This document shows, one piece after another, positions 24,797-34,481 of a DNA stretch of 64,000 bases. The position numbers were made by a program, and so were the translations under genes. Position 1 is the first letter of the stretch. Each line of letters opens with the position of its first letter. This DNA comes from Croceicoccus bisphenolivorans (GTDB taxonomy: Bacteria; Pseudomonadota; Alphaproteobacteria; Sphingomonadales; Sphingomonadaceae): the NCBI RefSeq assembly GCF_001634625.1, contig NZ_LRSE01000013.1, positions 25,955 to 89,954 of the forward strand. Direction: 5' to 3'. The notes under the pieces are model-generated. The model did no database searches, was not told the origin of the DNA, and was given only the letters and a program-made list of their open reading frames with translations.

Positions 24797-26080
24797 TCAG
24801 CCGAGCGCGGCGTCGAGTGCATGGATGGCAAGCCCGACAAGCCCGCCCACCAGCGTTCCGTTGATCCGGATAAACTGCAGGTCGCGGCCGACCGCGCCCT
24901 CCACCCTCTGCGTGATCGTCGTCGCATCCCAGCGCTTCACCGTTTCGGAAACCAGCCGGACAAGCTGGTCGCCATAGCGGTTGGCGATGCCCACGGCGCT
25001 GCGACGGGCAAAGCGGTTGATCTGCACCTGCAGGCGCGCATCATCGCGCAGGGCCTGCCCCAGTTCGGCCAGCGCGCCGCCAAGCTGCCCCGCAAGGGCA
25101 TTGTCGGGGCTGCGCGCGGTTGCGATCAGGTTGCGGCGCAAACGCTCCCACACGCCTTGCCACCACGTTCCGACGGCGGGGCTGTTCAGGATCTCGTGCT
25201 TGATCCCTTCCACCTTGGCGCGCATGTCCGGATCGTGCGACAGATCGTGCGCCAGCTTCTCCAGCCCTTCCTGCACCTTGCCGCGCACCGGATGGTCGGG
25301 ATCGACCAGCATTTCAGCCAGCAGGCGGTAGAGCCCGTCGAGAACCGAGTTCGCGAGCCTTTCGTCCAGACCGGTCCAGCGCAGCAGCGCATTGGCGCGT
25401 TCGTGGATCATCGCGCGAACCATAGGCTCGTTCGCTTCCAGCGTGATTCCCGCCCAGCGGATCGCGGCATCGATCAACGGCAAGTGCTTGCGGTCGGCAA
25501 TGGCCGCGCCCAGCACCTGTCCCAGCAGCGGCGAGATTTCCAGCCGGTCGGCTTGCGACTTCAATCCGGCGCGAACCTGTTCGCCCAGCCGTTCGGGATC
25601 GAGCGATTCGAGCACTTCGGCGAACAGTTCGGCCGCGCCGGCGCGCATGCCGCTGTTGCCGCGCTTGGCCGGATCGGCAAGGTAATCGCCCAGCGCGCGG
25701 GCGATGTTCATCCCGCTCATCCGGCGGGCCACGACTTGCGGGGTGAGGAAATTGGTGCGCAGGAAACCGGCCATCGTTTCGGCGATGCGGTCCTTGTTCG
25801 TCGGAATGATCGCGGTGTGCGGTATCGGCAGGCCGAGCGGGCGGCGGAACAAGGCGGTTACGGCGAACCAGTCGGCCAAGGCGCCGACCATCGCCGCTTC
25901 GGCAAAGGCCATCACGTAACCCACGGCAGGGTGCAGGCCCAGATATTGGCGCGCGACGAGAAAAACCGCGGCCATCAGGATCAGCAAGCCCGTTGCCACC
26001 ATGCGCATCGCGCGCGCGCGATCCTGCACAGGTGCCGACGCGAGGGCGGAGCTGGAATCTCGCGGTGTCAGGCCGGCCAA
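24797..26080 (-). CDS. DUF445 (YjiN-type) membrane protein
   Basis: A 427-residue DUF445 protein. The N-terminal membrane segments (VATGLLILMAAVFLVA and VGYVMAFAEAAMVGALADWFAVTALFRRP) lead to the signature LGLPIPHTAIIPTNKDRIAETMAGFLRTNFL. A long helical soluble domain follows, ending in a C-terminal hydrophobic segment INGTLVGGLVGLAIHAL. The biochemical role of the family is not established. Start TTG at 26080; an ATG at 26008 begins just before the first helix and is a fair alternative. It lies 20 bases after the RND permease stop and is probably in its operon. Confidence 0.88.
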   Translation of the reverse strand: MAGLTPRDSSSALASAPVQDRARAMRMVATGLLILMAAVFLVARQYLGLHPAVGYVMAFAEAAMVGALADWFAVTALFRRPLGLPIPHTAIIPTNKDRIAETMAGFLRTNFLTPQVVARRMSGMNIARALGDYLADPAKRGNSGMRAGAAELFAEVLESLDPERLGEQVRAGLKSQADRLEISPLLGQVLGAAIADRKHLPLIDAAIRWAGITLEANEPMVRAMIHERANALLRWTGLDERLANSVLDGLYRLLAEMLVDPDHPVRGKVQEGLEKLAHDLSHDPDMRAKVEGIKHEILNSPAVGTWWQGVWERLRRNLIATARSPDNALAGQLGGALAELGQALRDDARLQVQINRFARRSAVGIANRYGDQLVRLVSETVKRWDATTITQRVEGAVGRDLQFIRINGTLVGGLVGLAIHALDAALG

Positions 26081-26100
26081 GGTTCTTTCGGTCCCGCTGG

Positions 26101-29100
26101 CTATTCCGCCGGTAGCGCGTCGTCGCGCTTACCGTCATGCTGCTCATCGCCGGGGCGATAGGTTAGCAGCAGGGTGCGCAGCTTGGGTCCGATCCGTTTC
26201 TCGAACCCGTCCGCCAGGCTGAAACCGGCCGGCACGATGACAAGCGTCAGCAGGGTCGAAAGCAGCAAGCCGCCGATCACGACCGTCCCCATCGGAGAGC
26301 GCCACGCACCGTCACCACCAAGCGACAGCGCCGTCGGCACCATGCCCGCGGCCATGGCAACGGTCGTCATCACGATCGGCTGTGCGCGCTTGTGCCCGGC
26401 ATCGATGATTGCTTCCTTTTTCGGCACGCCGCTTTCCATTTCCTCGATCGCGAAGTCGATCAGGAGGATCGAGTTCTTCGCAACGATACCAAGCAGCATC
26501 AGGATGCCAATATAGACCGGCATGGAAATCGAGCCTGCCGTATCGCTGAAAAAGCCGAGAAAGCCGAGCACGAGCAATCCGCCAAGCGGGGCGAGCAGTA
26601 GCGATGTCATGTTCACCAGCGGGGAAACGACGCGCTTGTAGAGGAGGACCAGCACCGCAAAGACGAGGAAAATGCCGGTGACGACCGCGATGAGGAAGTT
26701 CGTGACCATTTCCTGCTGCCACTCGTCCTCGCCCACTGGCGCGGTGCTGACTCCGGTCGGCAGATCGCTCAGCGTGGGGAGCTTGTAAATCTCCTCCATC
26801 ACCGGCCCTTTTACCGCGCCCTCGCCAAGATCGGCACCGATCAGGATGCGCCGGGACTGGTTGAAGCGCTGGATTTGGGTGGGGCCTGCGCCGAAGCTGA
26901 TGTCGGCCACCCGGCCCAGCGGCACCGATCCTCCACTGGCAGTCGGCACGGGCAGGTTCTCGATCGTCGCGATGTCCTGCCGCGATTGCTTGGCAAGGAT
27001 CACGCGGATCGGGATCTGCCGGTCCGACAGCGAGAACTTGGCCGCGTTCTGGTCGATCTCGCCAATCGTGGCGATGCGGATCGCCTGGCTGAGCGCCGCA
27101 GTCGTCACGCCCAGCTGGGCGGCAAGCTCCGGGCGCGGCGAAATGATCAGCTCGGGCCGCTGCAGATCAGCCTCGATCCGGGGGGCAACGACGTCGTTCA
27201 CGCCGCGCATCTCTTCGACCACATTATTGGCCGTGCTCTTCAACAGATCGGGATCGGAGCCCGAGAGCATGATCGTGATGGCCCGCCCCGATCCAAAGCC
27301 ACCGGCCTGCGATGCGAAGGAAATGCGGGCATCGGCAATGTTCTGCATCTTGGGTGTGAGCCGCCGCTCGAATTCGATGCTGGTCGTTTCGCGATCGTCC
27401 TTGAGCTTGATGAAGATGCGGGCATTGCCTTCGTTTACCGATTCCAGCGCCCGCTCTACCTCCGGTTGCTGGTAAAGAAGTTCGGACACCTCGTCGGCTA
27501 CGCGTGTCGTCTGCTCCAGCGTCGTGCCGGGCACCATCTCGATCCGGACCTGGCTCGTGTCCGAATCCGTATTCGGCTGGAATTCCTGCGGCAGCGCCAG
27601 GAACAGGACGATCGTCAGGACGAGCGCGCCGATACCTGCCGTGAACGCCCAGAAACGATGATCGAACACGCGGGCGTAGGCCCGGTGCCCGAACGCCGTC
27701 AACTTTGCAAAAGCCCCCTGACCCGTACGGCGATACGCCGCGGCAAGCGTCGCGATCAGCAGACTGACGAGGAACAGGGCCCCTCCGGCAATTCCGGCGA
27801 TGAGCAACGATTTGCCCAGCGCACCAAACAGAGCCGCAAGTGCCGCCCCGGTGGTATCCCCATAGTCTGCGGTGGCCAGCAGAATGGGTGCGGCTGTACC
27901 GAAGACGAACAACGCCAGAATGGCTGCCGGCACGAACATCTCGATATCGCGCGATGCCATCGCCTTGCGGCGTTCCGCCTTGGATTCGTCCAGCATGAAG
28001 GGCAGCACCTTCATGTAAAGGTCCATCATCGGGCCGCCGCCATGTTCGGCATGCCCCTTCGCCCGAAGGAAATAGGCAGCGATCATCGGCGTGATCATGC
28101 GCGCGACGGCAAGGCTCATCAAAACGGCGGCCACGACCGTCAGGCCGAAATTCTTGAAGAACTGACCCGACAGACCCGGCATCAGGCCGACTGGCAGGAA
28201 CACGGCCACGATCGACATTGTCGTCGCCACGACCGCCAGCCCGATTTCATCGGCCGCATCGATCGATGCCTGATAGGCCGACTTGCCCATGCGCATGTGG
28301 CGCACGATGTTCTCGATTTCGACGATTGCGTCATCGACCAGCACGCCCGCCACGAGGCTTAGCGCGAGCAGCGACAGCGTGTTGAGCGAGAATCCCATGA
28401 GTTCCATGAACCAGAACGTCGGGATTGCCGAAAGCGGGATGGCGATGGCGCTGATGATCGTCGCCCGCCAGTCGCGCAGGAAGAAGAACACGACGACAAT
28501 GGCCAGCAAGGCCCCTTCGACCAGTGCCTCGATCGAGCTCTTGTACTGTTCCTTGGTGTATTTGACCGTCGTGAACTGGGGAAAGATGTGGATGCCGGGA
28601 TTGTCGGCGATGATCTGGTCGATCTCCTCCATCGCGGCGTCATACACCGTCACCTCGGACGCGCCCTTGGCACGTTCGATCCCGAAAGTTACGACCTGCC
28701 GTCCCTTTAGCTTGGCGACACGAACCTGTTCCGAATAGCCATCGGTGACGGTGGCCACGTCCTTCAGCCGGATGATGCGTCCGCCGGAAAGGTTGATACG
28801 CGTCTCGCCCAGGTCATAGGCATCGCGGGCATTGCCCAGAACGCGGACCGACTGGCGAGCGCCGGCGATTTCCGCACGACCACCGGCAGCATCGACGTTG
28901 ACCTGCCGCAGGACCGAGTTGATCTGCGCCGCGGTAACGCCCAGCGACTGCATCTTCTGGGGATCGAGCACCACGCGAATTTCGCGATCGACGCCGCCGC
29001 GACGGCTAACCGCAGCCATCCCCTCGATCGAGAGCAGACGTTTGGAGATCGTGTCGTCGACGAACCAGCTGAGCTGTTCCATCGTCATGTCGTCGGCAGA

Positions 29101-29541
29101 AACCGCGAAATAGGCGATCGGGCCGTCTCCACCAACGGAAACCTTGGAAACCTGCGGTTCCAGAATGCCGTCGGGCAGATCGCTCCGCGTCTGGTCGATC
29201 ATATTGCGCACTTCGTTCGTGGCATCGTTGGCGTCGATGCCAAGTTCGAACTGCACGATCGTCTGGCTGGAACCTTCGCTGGCGGTGGACTGGATTTCGT
29301 CGACACCGTTGATCGAGCGGATGGCCGCTTCGACCTTCTGGGTGATCTGCGTGTTGATTTCGCTGGGCGCGGCGCCCGGCTGTGCGACGGTGACGACAAC
29401 GACCGGGAAATCGATGTCCGGATTGTTGTTCACGTCCATCCGCGCGAACGCGAAGATTCCGGCCAGCAGCAATGCCGCGAACATCACGATCGGTACGATC
29501 GGATTACGGATCGACCATGCCGAGAGATTGCGGAAATTCAT
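26101..29541 (-). CDS. RND efflux permease with extended central loop
   Basis: A 1146-residue inner-membrane pump subunit of the AcrB/HAE1 type. The N-terminus MNFRNLSAWSIRNPIVPIVMF, the TM4 proton-relay motif LVAGVLVDDAIVEIENI (the paired Asp) and LLGIVAKNSILLIDFAIE are diagnostic. Between TM6 and TM7 (about residues 505-625) there is an insertion with two extra hydrophobic segments (FVPAAILALFVFGTAAPILL and LLIAGIAGGALFLVSLLIAT), longer than in AcrB. ATG 29541 follows the adaptor by 13 bases. No outer-membrane TolC-type gene is adjacent. Substrates unknown. Confidence 0.93.
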   Translation of the reverse strand: MNFRNLSAWSIRNPIVPIVMFAALLLAGIFAFARMDVNNNPDIDFPVVVVTVAQPGAAPSEINTQITQKVEAAIRSINGVDEIQSTASEGSSQTIVQFELGIDANDATNEVRNMIDQTRSDLPDGILEPQVSKVSVGGDGPIAYFAVSADDMTMEQLSWFVDDTISKRLLSIEGMAAVSRRGGVDREIRVVLDPQKMQSLGVTAAQINSVLRQVNVDAAGGRAEIAGARQSVRVLGNARDAYDLGETRINLSGGRIIRLKDVATVTDGYSEQVRVAKLKGRQVVTFGIERAKGASEVTVYDAAMEEIDQIIADNPGIHIFPQFTTVKYTKEQYKSSIEALVEGALLAIVVVFFFLRDWRATIISAIAIPLSAIPTFWFMELMGFSLNTLSLLALSLVAGVLVDDAIVEIENIVRHMRMGKSAYQASIDAADEIGLAVVATTMSIVAVFLPVGLMPGLSGQFFKNFGLTVVAAVLMSLAVARMITPMIAAYFLRAKGHAEHGGGPMMDLYMKVLPFMLDESKAERRKAMASRDIEMFVPAAILALFVFGTAAPILLATADYGDTTGAALAALFGALGKSLLIAGIAGGALFLVSLLIATLAAAYRRTGQGAFAKLTAFGHRAYARVFDHRFWAFTAGIGALVLTIVLFLALPQEFQPNTDSDTSQVRIEMVPGTTLEQTTRVADEVSELLYQQPEVERALESVNEGNARIFIKLKDDRETTSIEFERRLTPKMQNIADARISFASQAGGFGSGRAITIMLSGSDPDLLKSTANNVVEEMRGVNDVVAPRIEADLQRPELIISPRPELAAQLGVTTAALSQAIRIATIGEIDQNAAKFSLSDRQIPIRVILAKQSRQDIATIENLPVPTASGGSVPLGRVADISFGAGPTQIQRFNQSRRILIGADLGEGAVKGPVMEEIYKLPTLSDLPTGVSTAPVGEDEWQQEMVTNFLIAVVTGIFLVFAVLVLLYKRVVSPLVNMTSLLLAPLGGLLVLGFLGFFSDTAGSISMPVYIGILMLLGIVAKNSILLIDFAIEEMESGVPKKEAIIDAGHKRAQPIVMTTVAMAAGMVPTALSLGGDGAWRSPMGTVVIGGLLLSTLLTLVIVPAGFSLADGFEKRIGPKLRTLLLTYRPGDEQHDGKRDDALPAE

Positions 29542-29554
29542 GCGCCGGTGCCCC

Positions 29555-30778
29555 TCACTCGCCAGACTTGGCGATGCTCGGCTTGACCTCGTCACCTTCG
29601 AACAGGAAGCCGCCGGCCATCATCACGATGCGTTCGCTACCGGTCAGCCCCTCTGCAATCGTGATCCCGGCATCGGTGACGAGACCGGTGCGAACCGCGC
29701 GGCGGCGCACCTTGTTATCCTTGTCGACGATGTAGACGAACGTGCCCGCCTCGTCGTTCAGGATTGCCGATTCCGGCAGCAGCGGTGCGCTGACCCCGCC
29801 CGTGCCGATCCGCGCCGTGGCAAAGCCGCCGGGACGCAGGGCACGATCGTAGGACAGGGCAATGCGTGCTTCTCCCTGCCGGGAGCTTTCATCGATCGTG
29901 GGGGAAAGCTGCCAGATCTGGCCGGTGAAGGTCTGGTCCGATCCGACAGGCGATACTTCGGCGCTGGCCCCCACGGCCAGCCGCGAAAGGTCGCCTTCGC
30001 CCACCAGCGCGGCAAGTTCCATTTCTCCACCCTGCGCCAGCAGGAACAATGTACCTGCACCGGCACTGACCACTTGTCCCAGTTCGACATTGCGTTCGAG
30101 AACCAGGCCACCTGCGGGTGCCACGATGTTGAGACGGGCCGTACGGGCGCGCAGCTCGCCCAGTTGCGATTCGGCGACGCGAACGCGGGCCACGGCGGCA
30201 TCGCGGGTCGCGGTCAGCCTGTCGACATCGGCTTTCGAAATGAACCCGCGCTCCACAAGTGCGAGCGCGCGATCGAGGTTGGACTGGGCAAGACTGGCAT
30301 CGGCGCGGGCAACCTGTACTTGTGCGGCCTGCGCGGCGGCCTGCTGCGATTGGACCGAACGGTCGATCACGGCAAGGAGCTGTCCCTTGCGGACCCAGTC
30401 ACCTTCGTCCACGCGCACGTCGACGACCTGCCCGCCTTCTCCGACAGAGCCGACCGGCAGCGGTCGACGAGCGGCGAGTGTGCCGCTGGCGGTGATATCG
30501 CTTATCACCGTTCCCTTGCCGGGAACGATGACGGAAACGACCGGGATCTGTTCGCCACCTTCCGATGCCGCATCGCCGCCGCCGGCGCTGTTCATGTAAA
30601 GAGCGATGGCAATGATCAGGACCACGATGGCGGCAATGATCGCACCGATGACGATCTGCTTGCGATGGCGGCGCTGGTGCGCGCTGTCATCCACATCCGT
30701 CAGCACGGTTTCGTCAACGACATAGCCGGCACTTGCATCGTCCGCATGTCGCTGGTCCAGCGGCGTGTCATAGTTCAT
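29555..30778 (-). CDS. RND efflux periplasmic adaptor (HlyD/MFP family)
   Basis: A 407-residue membrane-fusion protein linking the RND permease to an outer-membrane channel. A cytoplasmic tail of about 40 residues is followed by one membrane anchor (IVIGAIIAAIVVLIIAIALYM), a biotinyl-lipoyl-like domain split by a helical hairpin (SVQSQQAAAQAAQVQVARADASLAQ), and beta-barrel domains ending GLTGSERIVMMAGGFLFEGD. It has an inner-membrane anchor rather than a lipobox Cys. ATG at 30778; the promoter should lie in 30779-30985. It forms an operon with the permease. Confidence 0.93.
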   Translation of the reverse strand: MNYDTPLDQRHADDASAGYVVDETVLTDVDDSAHQRRHRKQIVIGAIIAAIVVLIIAIALYMNSAGGGDAASEGGEQIPVVSVIVPGKGTVISDITASGTLAARRPLPVGSVGEGGQVVDVRVDEGDWVRKGQLLAVIDRSVQSQQAAAQAAQVQVARADASLAQSNLDRALALVERGFISKADVDRLTATRDAAVARVRVAESQLGELRARTARLNIVAPAGGLVLERNVELGQVVSAGAGTLFLLAQGGEMELAALVGEGDLSRLAVGASAEVSPVGSDQTFTGQIWQLSPTIDESSRQGEARIALSYDRALRPGGFATARIGTGGVSAPLLPESAILNDEAGTFVYIVDKDNKVRRRAVRTGLVTDAGITIAEGLTGSERIVMMAGGFLFEGDEVKPSIAKSGE

Positions 30779-30985
30779 AGCTTCGAGCCCGATGGCACTC
30801 CCGGCGCAGCGTCGAGGAACACGCGCTGTATTACCCACATAAGTCACCTATGGCAAGAGCGGCCCATGTGGTTACAAGATATACTAGCCACCCCCTGCAG
30901 CAAAGAAGACGGCTCCCCGTATTTCCGCGAGGTATCAATCAAATGCCGGCAAGACAATCGACGGTCGGCGCTATTTGCAAAAATG

Positions 30986-31243
30986 TCAGCGAACGCGGCC
31001 TCTTTGCACCAGGTTCACGATGGCGAGCAGGATGATCGAACCGATCAGGGCCGAAACGAACCACATCAGCCAGGTCGCGCCACCGGCAATGCTGAACATG
31101 CCGAGCACGACTTTGCCGATCACGGCGCCAATCACGCCGACGACGATGTTCCAGAATATGCCCATCGATGCATCGCGGTTCATCACCATGCTGGCCAGCC
31201 AGCCGGCGATTCCACCCACGACGATTGCGAAAATCCAGTCCAT
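30986..31243 (-). CDS. GlsB/YeaQ/YmgE family stress membrane protein
   Basis: An 85-residue, three-helix membrane protein beginning MDWIFAIVVGGIAGWLASMVM, with IFWNIVVGVIGAVIGKVVLG, the glycine-zipper pattern of the transglycosylase-associated/GlsB family. These proteins are induced by general stress in many bacteria, though their action is unclear. A well-matched EcfG promoter (31276-31301) stands before it, and GGAAGGAGGG before the ATG is an unusually strong ribosome site. Single-gene transcript. Confidence 0.93.
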   Translation of the reverse strand: MDWIFAIVVGGIAGWLASMVMNRDASMGIFWNIVVGVIGAVIGKVVLGMFSIAGGATWLMWFVSALIGSIILLAIVNLVQRGRVR

Positions 31244-31275
31244 GGCATCCCTCCTTCCTGCTTTTCAGGAAGGAA

Positions 31276-31301
31276 AACGCACCATGCGGTCATCGGGTTC
31301 C
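31276..31301 (-). promoter_or_regulatory. EcfG general-stress promoter of the GlsB/YeaQ gene
   Basis: Read on the minus strand, GGAAC (31301-31297), 17 bases, then CGTT (31279-31276), 33 bases from the ATG. Exact match to the alphaproteobacterial EcfG consensus, in front of a stress-family gene. Confidence 0.75.
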
Positions 31302-31360
31302 GGCGCGAAATGTCCGCAGCCGGAATGTTGGCGGCCTCGGCGGCGCGCAGCCACCGTACC

Positions 31361-31660
31361 TCAGTACTTCATCTGGCGTTCGTAGAGATCGCGATAGTGC
31401 TGGATGCGTGTGACGCGCAGGCCCTTCATGCCGGAACGTTCGACCGCCCGTTGCCAGGATGCGAATTCCTCAAGCGTGAGGTCGTAGCGTTTGCACGCAT
31501 CGTCGATGGTCAGCAGCCCGCCGTTCACGGCCGCAACCACTTCCGCCTTGCGGCGCACCACCCACCGCTTCGTGCTCGGCGGGGGAAGATCGTCAAGCGT
31601 AAGCGGTTCGCCCAAGGGGCCAATCACCATGGCAGGTTTTATGTCCTGGTTTTCGATCAT
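31361..31660 (-). CDS. sciP: SciP/DUF1153 cell-cycle regulator
   Basis: A 99-residue SciP homologue, the small inhibitor of the master regulator CtrA in Caulobacter. GPLGEPLTLDDLPPPSTKRWVVRRKAEVV, GLLTIDDACKRYDLTLEEFASW and the helix-turn-helix ending RVTRIQHYRDLYE match the DUF1153 family. SciP binds CtrA and DNA and blocks CtrA-dependent transcription. Start ATG 31660; the longer in-frame reading overlaps the preceding gene. It lies 13 bases after an unknown gene on the same strand and is probably co-transcribed with it. Confidence 0.93.
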   Translation of the reverse strand: MIENQDIKPAMVIGPLGEPLTLDDLPPPSTKRWVVRRKAEVVAAVNGGLLTIDDACKRYDLTLEEFASWQRAVERSGMKGLRVTRIQHYRDLYERQMKY

Positions 31661-31673
31661 CCCTGCTTCTCGA

Positions 31674-32129
31674 TCATCTAGTCCTCGAAACGTTCCCGTC
31701 AGGCCGCGTTCCTGCCACCGGAGTGGCCGTATCGCCCGTATTTGCCCGAAGGCCGGGGTCCGCCGTCTGTGCACGATTGTTACAATCATAAGGCTTAGGA
31801 TTGCGTAAACGCGCCGCCCCGTCCGTTATCGCCTGCGACAGCCGGGCAAGGTCGTCGGGCGAGAAACGACGCTCGGGCAGATCGCCCGAAACGCGCACGC
31901 TGGCCGCCAGTGAAAAGATCATTTCCGCAGCGCGTGGATCGAAGCTTCCTTCGGCCATCAGGGCGGCAATGCCGCAGGCATCGTCTTCGCCGCCAAGGGA
32001 ATTGCGCAAGTCCCGTTCCGCATCGAGCCGCGCGATCAGCGCGTGCCATTCCAGACGGTGACGCCGCTGCTCCTCGCGGCTGGCATCGTCCGGCAGATGG
32101 GGGAATCTTGCGAACATGGGCACGACCAT
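31674..32129 (-). CDS. Hypothetical protein upstream of sciP (151 aa)
   Basis: No family recognised. The 151-residue product starts [45 protein letters not shown], then has a helical middle ([40 protein letters not shown]) and a disordered, Thr/Gly-rich tail. Starts at 32129 or 32117 are both ATG. Its link to sciP (13-base gap) makes a cell-cycle or motility-related role possible but unproven. Confidence 0.65.
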   Translation of the reverse strand: MVVPMFARFPHLPDDASREEQRRHRLEWHALIARLDAERDLRNSLGGEDDACGIAALMAEGSFDPRAAEMIFSLAASVRVSGDLPERRFSPDDLARLSQAITDGAARLRNPKPYDCNNRAQTADPGLRANTGDTATPVAGTRPDGNVSRTR

Positions 32130-32208
32130 GCCCTGTGTTTGGTCAAGAACCCGTAAACGGGCACTTCATACTTCATTAGGCATAAACCCTGAGTTGCCTC
32201 GAAAAACG

Positions 32209-32230
32209 GCGCCCTTTTGCAAAAGGGCGC
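32209..32230. repeat. Perfect 22-bp palindrome before mnmA
   Basis: GCGCCCTTTTG and its exact complement are fused without spacer, ending 20 bases before the mnmA ATG. It may be an operator or a leader hairpin. Confidence 0.5.
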
Positions 32231-32250
32231 AAGCGTGTAGAGCGCGCCCC

Positions 32251-33423
32251 ATGCCCCCGGTTTCGACGAAAATCGCGGATTCCATCGCCACTGCCGACAC
32301 GATGGACCTTGCCGCCCTGTTCCAGCTGGAAGCCCCGCTTGCCGGCAAGCGCATCGTCGTGGCGATGTCGGGCGGGGTCGACAGTTCGGTCGTGGCCGCG
32401 CTTGCCGCGAAAAGCGGCGCGGAAGTCATCGGCGTCACGCTCCAGCTTTACGATCACGGCGAAGCGGTGAAGCGCAAGGGCGCGTGCTGCGCCGGCGACG
32501 ATATCCGCGATGCACGCCAGGTGGCAGACCGGCTGGGCATCGCGCATTACGTGTTCGATCACGAAAGCCAGTTCCGCGAAGACGTGATCGACCGCTTTGC
32601 CGACGAATATATGGCCGGTCGCACGCCGATCCCGTGCATCCGTTGCAACATGGGCGTGAAGTTCACCGACCTGTTCCGCATGGCACGCGAACTGGGCGCG
32701 GACTGCCTTGCCACCGGCCATTACGTGCAGCGTGTGGAGGGTGAAAGCGGCCCCGAACTGCACCGCGCGCTCGATCCCGCACGCGACCAGTCGTATTTCC
32801 TTTACGGCACGACGGACGAACAGCTCGATTTCCTGCGCTTCCCGCTGGGCGGTTTGCCCAAGCCGCAAGTGCGCGCCATCGCCGCCGAACTCGGCCTTGG
32901 CGTCGCGGCAAAGCCGGACAGCCAGGACATCTGCTTCGTGCCGGAGGGCGACTATGCCTCTCTGGTAAAGAAGCTGCGCCCCGCTGCGGGCCAGACCGGC
33001 CCCATCCTTCACGCTGAAACGGGCGAGGAGCTGGGGACGCACAAGGGCATCATCCACTACACCGTCGGCCAGCGGCGCGGGCTTGAGATCGGCGGGCAGG
33101 CCGAACCGCTCTATGTCACCGGTATCGATGCCGCGCGGCAGGCGGTGCTGGTGGGGCCGAAGCGGTTATTGGCGGTGGACGCAATGGAAGTGGTGGAAAC
33201 GAACCGCATCGGGCCGATTCCGGGCGGTCAACTATCTGTAAAGGTTCGCTCTCTTGCGAAACCCGTGCCTTGCCGGATAGAAGGCGAACTCGGCGGGAAC
33301 GCGACTGTCCGTGTGGTGTTCGATAATCCGGAATACGGTGTCGCACCCGGACAGGCCGCGGTGTTCTACGCCGGGGAAAGGGTCGTCGGCGGCGGATGGA
33401 TCGAGGATACCGAAAAGGCCTGA
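32251..33423 (+). CDS. mnmA: tRNA 2-thiouridylase MnmA
   Basis: A 390-residue MnmA, which adds sulfur to C2 of the wobble uridine (U34) of tRNA-Lys, -Glu and -Gln. [17 protein letters not shown] is the PP-loop ATP site. [13 protein letters not shown] region, [16 protein letters not shown] (first catalytic Cys) and [15 protein letters not shown] (second catalytic Cys) are all present. ATG at 32251 is chosen; a later ATG (32302) would shorten the N-terminus by 17 residues. Its 3' end overlaps the next gene by 28 bases. Confidence 0.95.
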   Translation: MPPVSTKIADSIATADTMDLAALFQLEAPLAGKRIVVAMSGGVDSSVVAALAAKSGAEVIGVTLQLYDHGEAVKRKGACCAGDDIRDARQVADRLGIAHYVFDHESQFREDVIDRFADEYMAGRTPIPCIRCNMGVKFTDLFRMARELGADCLATGHYVQRVEGESGPELHRALDPARDQSYFLYGTTDEQLDFLRFPLGGLPKPQVRAIAAELGLGVAAKPDSQDICFVPEGDYASLVKKLRPAAGQTGPILHAETGEELGTHKGIIHYTVGQRRGLEIGGQAEPLYVTGIDAARQAVLVGPKRLLAVDAMEVVETNRIGPIPGGQLSVKVRSLAKPVPCRIEGELGGNATVRVVFDNPEYGVAPGQAAVFYAGERVVGGGWIEDTEKA

Positions 33424-34481
33424 GGCTGAAGCCGGACCACAAGAGCCGCACGACATGGCTGGGCCTGCTGATCGGTTCGTGGATCTTCATTGCAATATTG
33501 GCGTGGTTCGATCCGTTCCACATCGGTAGGCACCGCTACGAACAACCGGTCCGCGAACCTGCCGTCACGCTGATAACCCCCAAGCGCGGTTTCGCCGATC
33601 CGGAAGGCGTCTGGTATTCGGGCGACGGATATGGCGCGCGTTTCGCGGTCGGGAATGTTGCCGAAGCGCCGGTCCGCTACGGCACCGAAGACCAGTTGTG
33701 GCGATCCAGCTTTGCAACCGGCGGGCCGCAAAGCCTGACCGAGGCATGGTCCCTGCCGGCACAGGCGTTCATTGGCGAAGTCGGTAGCGCGGTGCGGGTC
33801 GTGGCCGTGATTTCGGAAGGCTATGGCCAGTGGTCACCCGATGCGCGAATTGCCGTGATCGACCTGCCCGAACCCGCCGAAACGGCGATGCAGGGACCGG
33901 AAGAAAACCGCCTCGTCCTGTCGCGCGGGTGTTTGCGGCTGAGCAACGGCGATGGTCCGCTTGTCGTCCTGTCGCCGCGCGCCAATTCGGTTTTCATCGA
34001 TGACGCAGGCTGGCTCTCCGTCGGCAGCCTGTCCGGCATGGACAGTTTGCGCATCGGCGAAACGGGACTGATCGGAACCAGCGCGCTGCCCGCCAGCCCT
34101 GCGGTTGAAGCCGGTGTGAATGCGCTGCGCATACAGTGCGGCGGCAATGCGGATGTGATGGTGGTCGATACGTTGCGCCGAACGCCGGTCTGCGACCTGA
34201 CGCCGGCGCAAGTAGCTGAAAACCGCGCTGCGATGAACGCCAATCAACGCGCCGTGACCGCGCGTATGGCCGGAATGCGCAAGGAACAGATCGCACCCTG
34301 CCTTGCCCAAGGGCGGAGCGAGGCCGAATGTCAGGCCTCCATCCCGCCGATGCCCCCGCCGCCGATCGACCTTGCCCGGATTCCGCACAAGGGCCGCGCA
34401 CCGGGCGAAATGTGCCTGCCGCAGAGCGAGGTGCCTGCCGGCAAGTGGACGCCCGATCCGGTCGTAAATCAGTCCTCGTAA
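33396..34481 (+). CDS. Membrane-anchored hypothetical protein
   Basis: A 361-residue protein with one N-terminal membrane segment ([19 protein letters not shown]) and a large soluble part, probably periplasmic, rich in beta strands, with a cysteine-containing C-terminal third ([41 protein letters not shown]). No family recognised. The ATG lies inside mnmA (28-base overlap), so translation is likely coupled. Its 3' end overlaps by 13 bases the convergent gene ending at 34469. Confidence 0.65.
   Translation: MDRGYRKGLRLKPDHKSRTTWLGLLIGSWIFIAILAWFDPFHIGRHRYEQPVREPAVTLITPKRGFADPEGVWYSGDGYGARFAVGNVAEAPVRYGTEDQLWRSSFATGGPQSLTEAWSLPAQAFIGEVGSAVRVVAVISEGYGQWSPDARIAVIDLPEPAETAMQGPEENRLVLSRGCLRLSNGDGPLVVLSPRANSVFIDDAGWLSVGSLSGMDSLRIGETGLIGTSALPASPAVEAGVNALRIQCGGNADVMVVDTLRRTPVCDLTPAQVAENRAAMNANQRAVTARMAGMRKEQIAPCLAQGRSEAECQASIPPMPPPPIDLARIPHKGRAPGEMCLPQSEVPAGKWTPDPVVNQSS

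Noticed and set aside
29144..31681. Plus-strand frame of about 845 codons opposite the efflux operon
   Set aside because: Antisense shadow spanning a gene boundary, a promoter region and the GlsB gene; no protein-like pattern.
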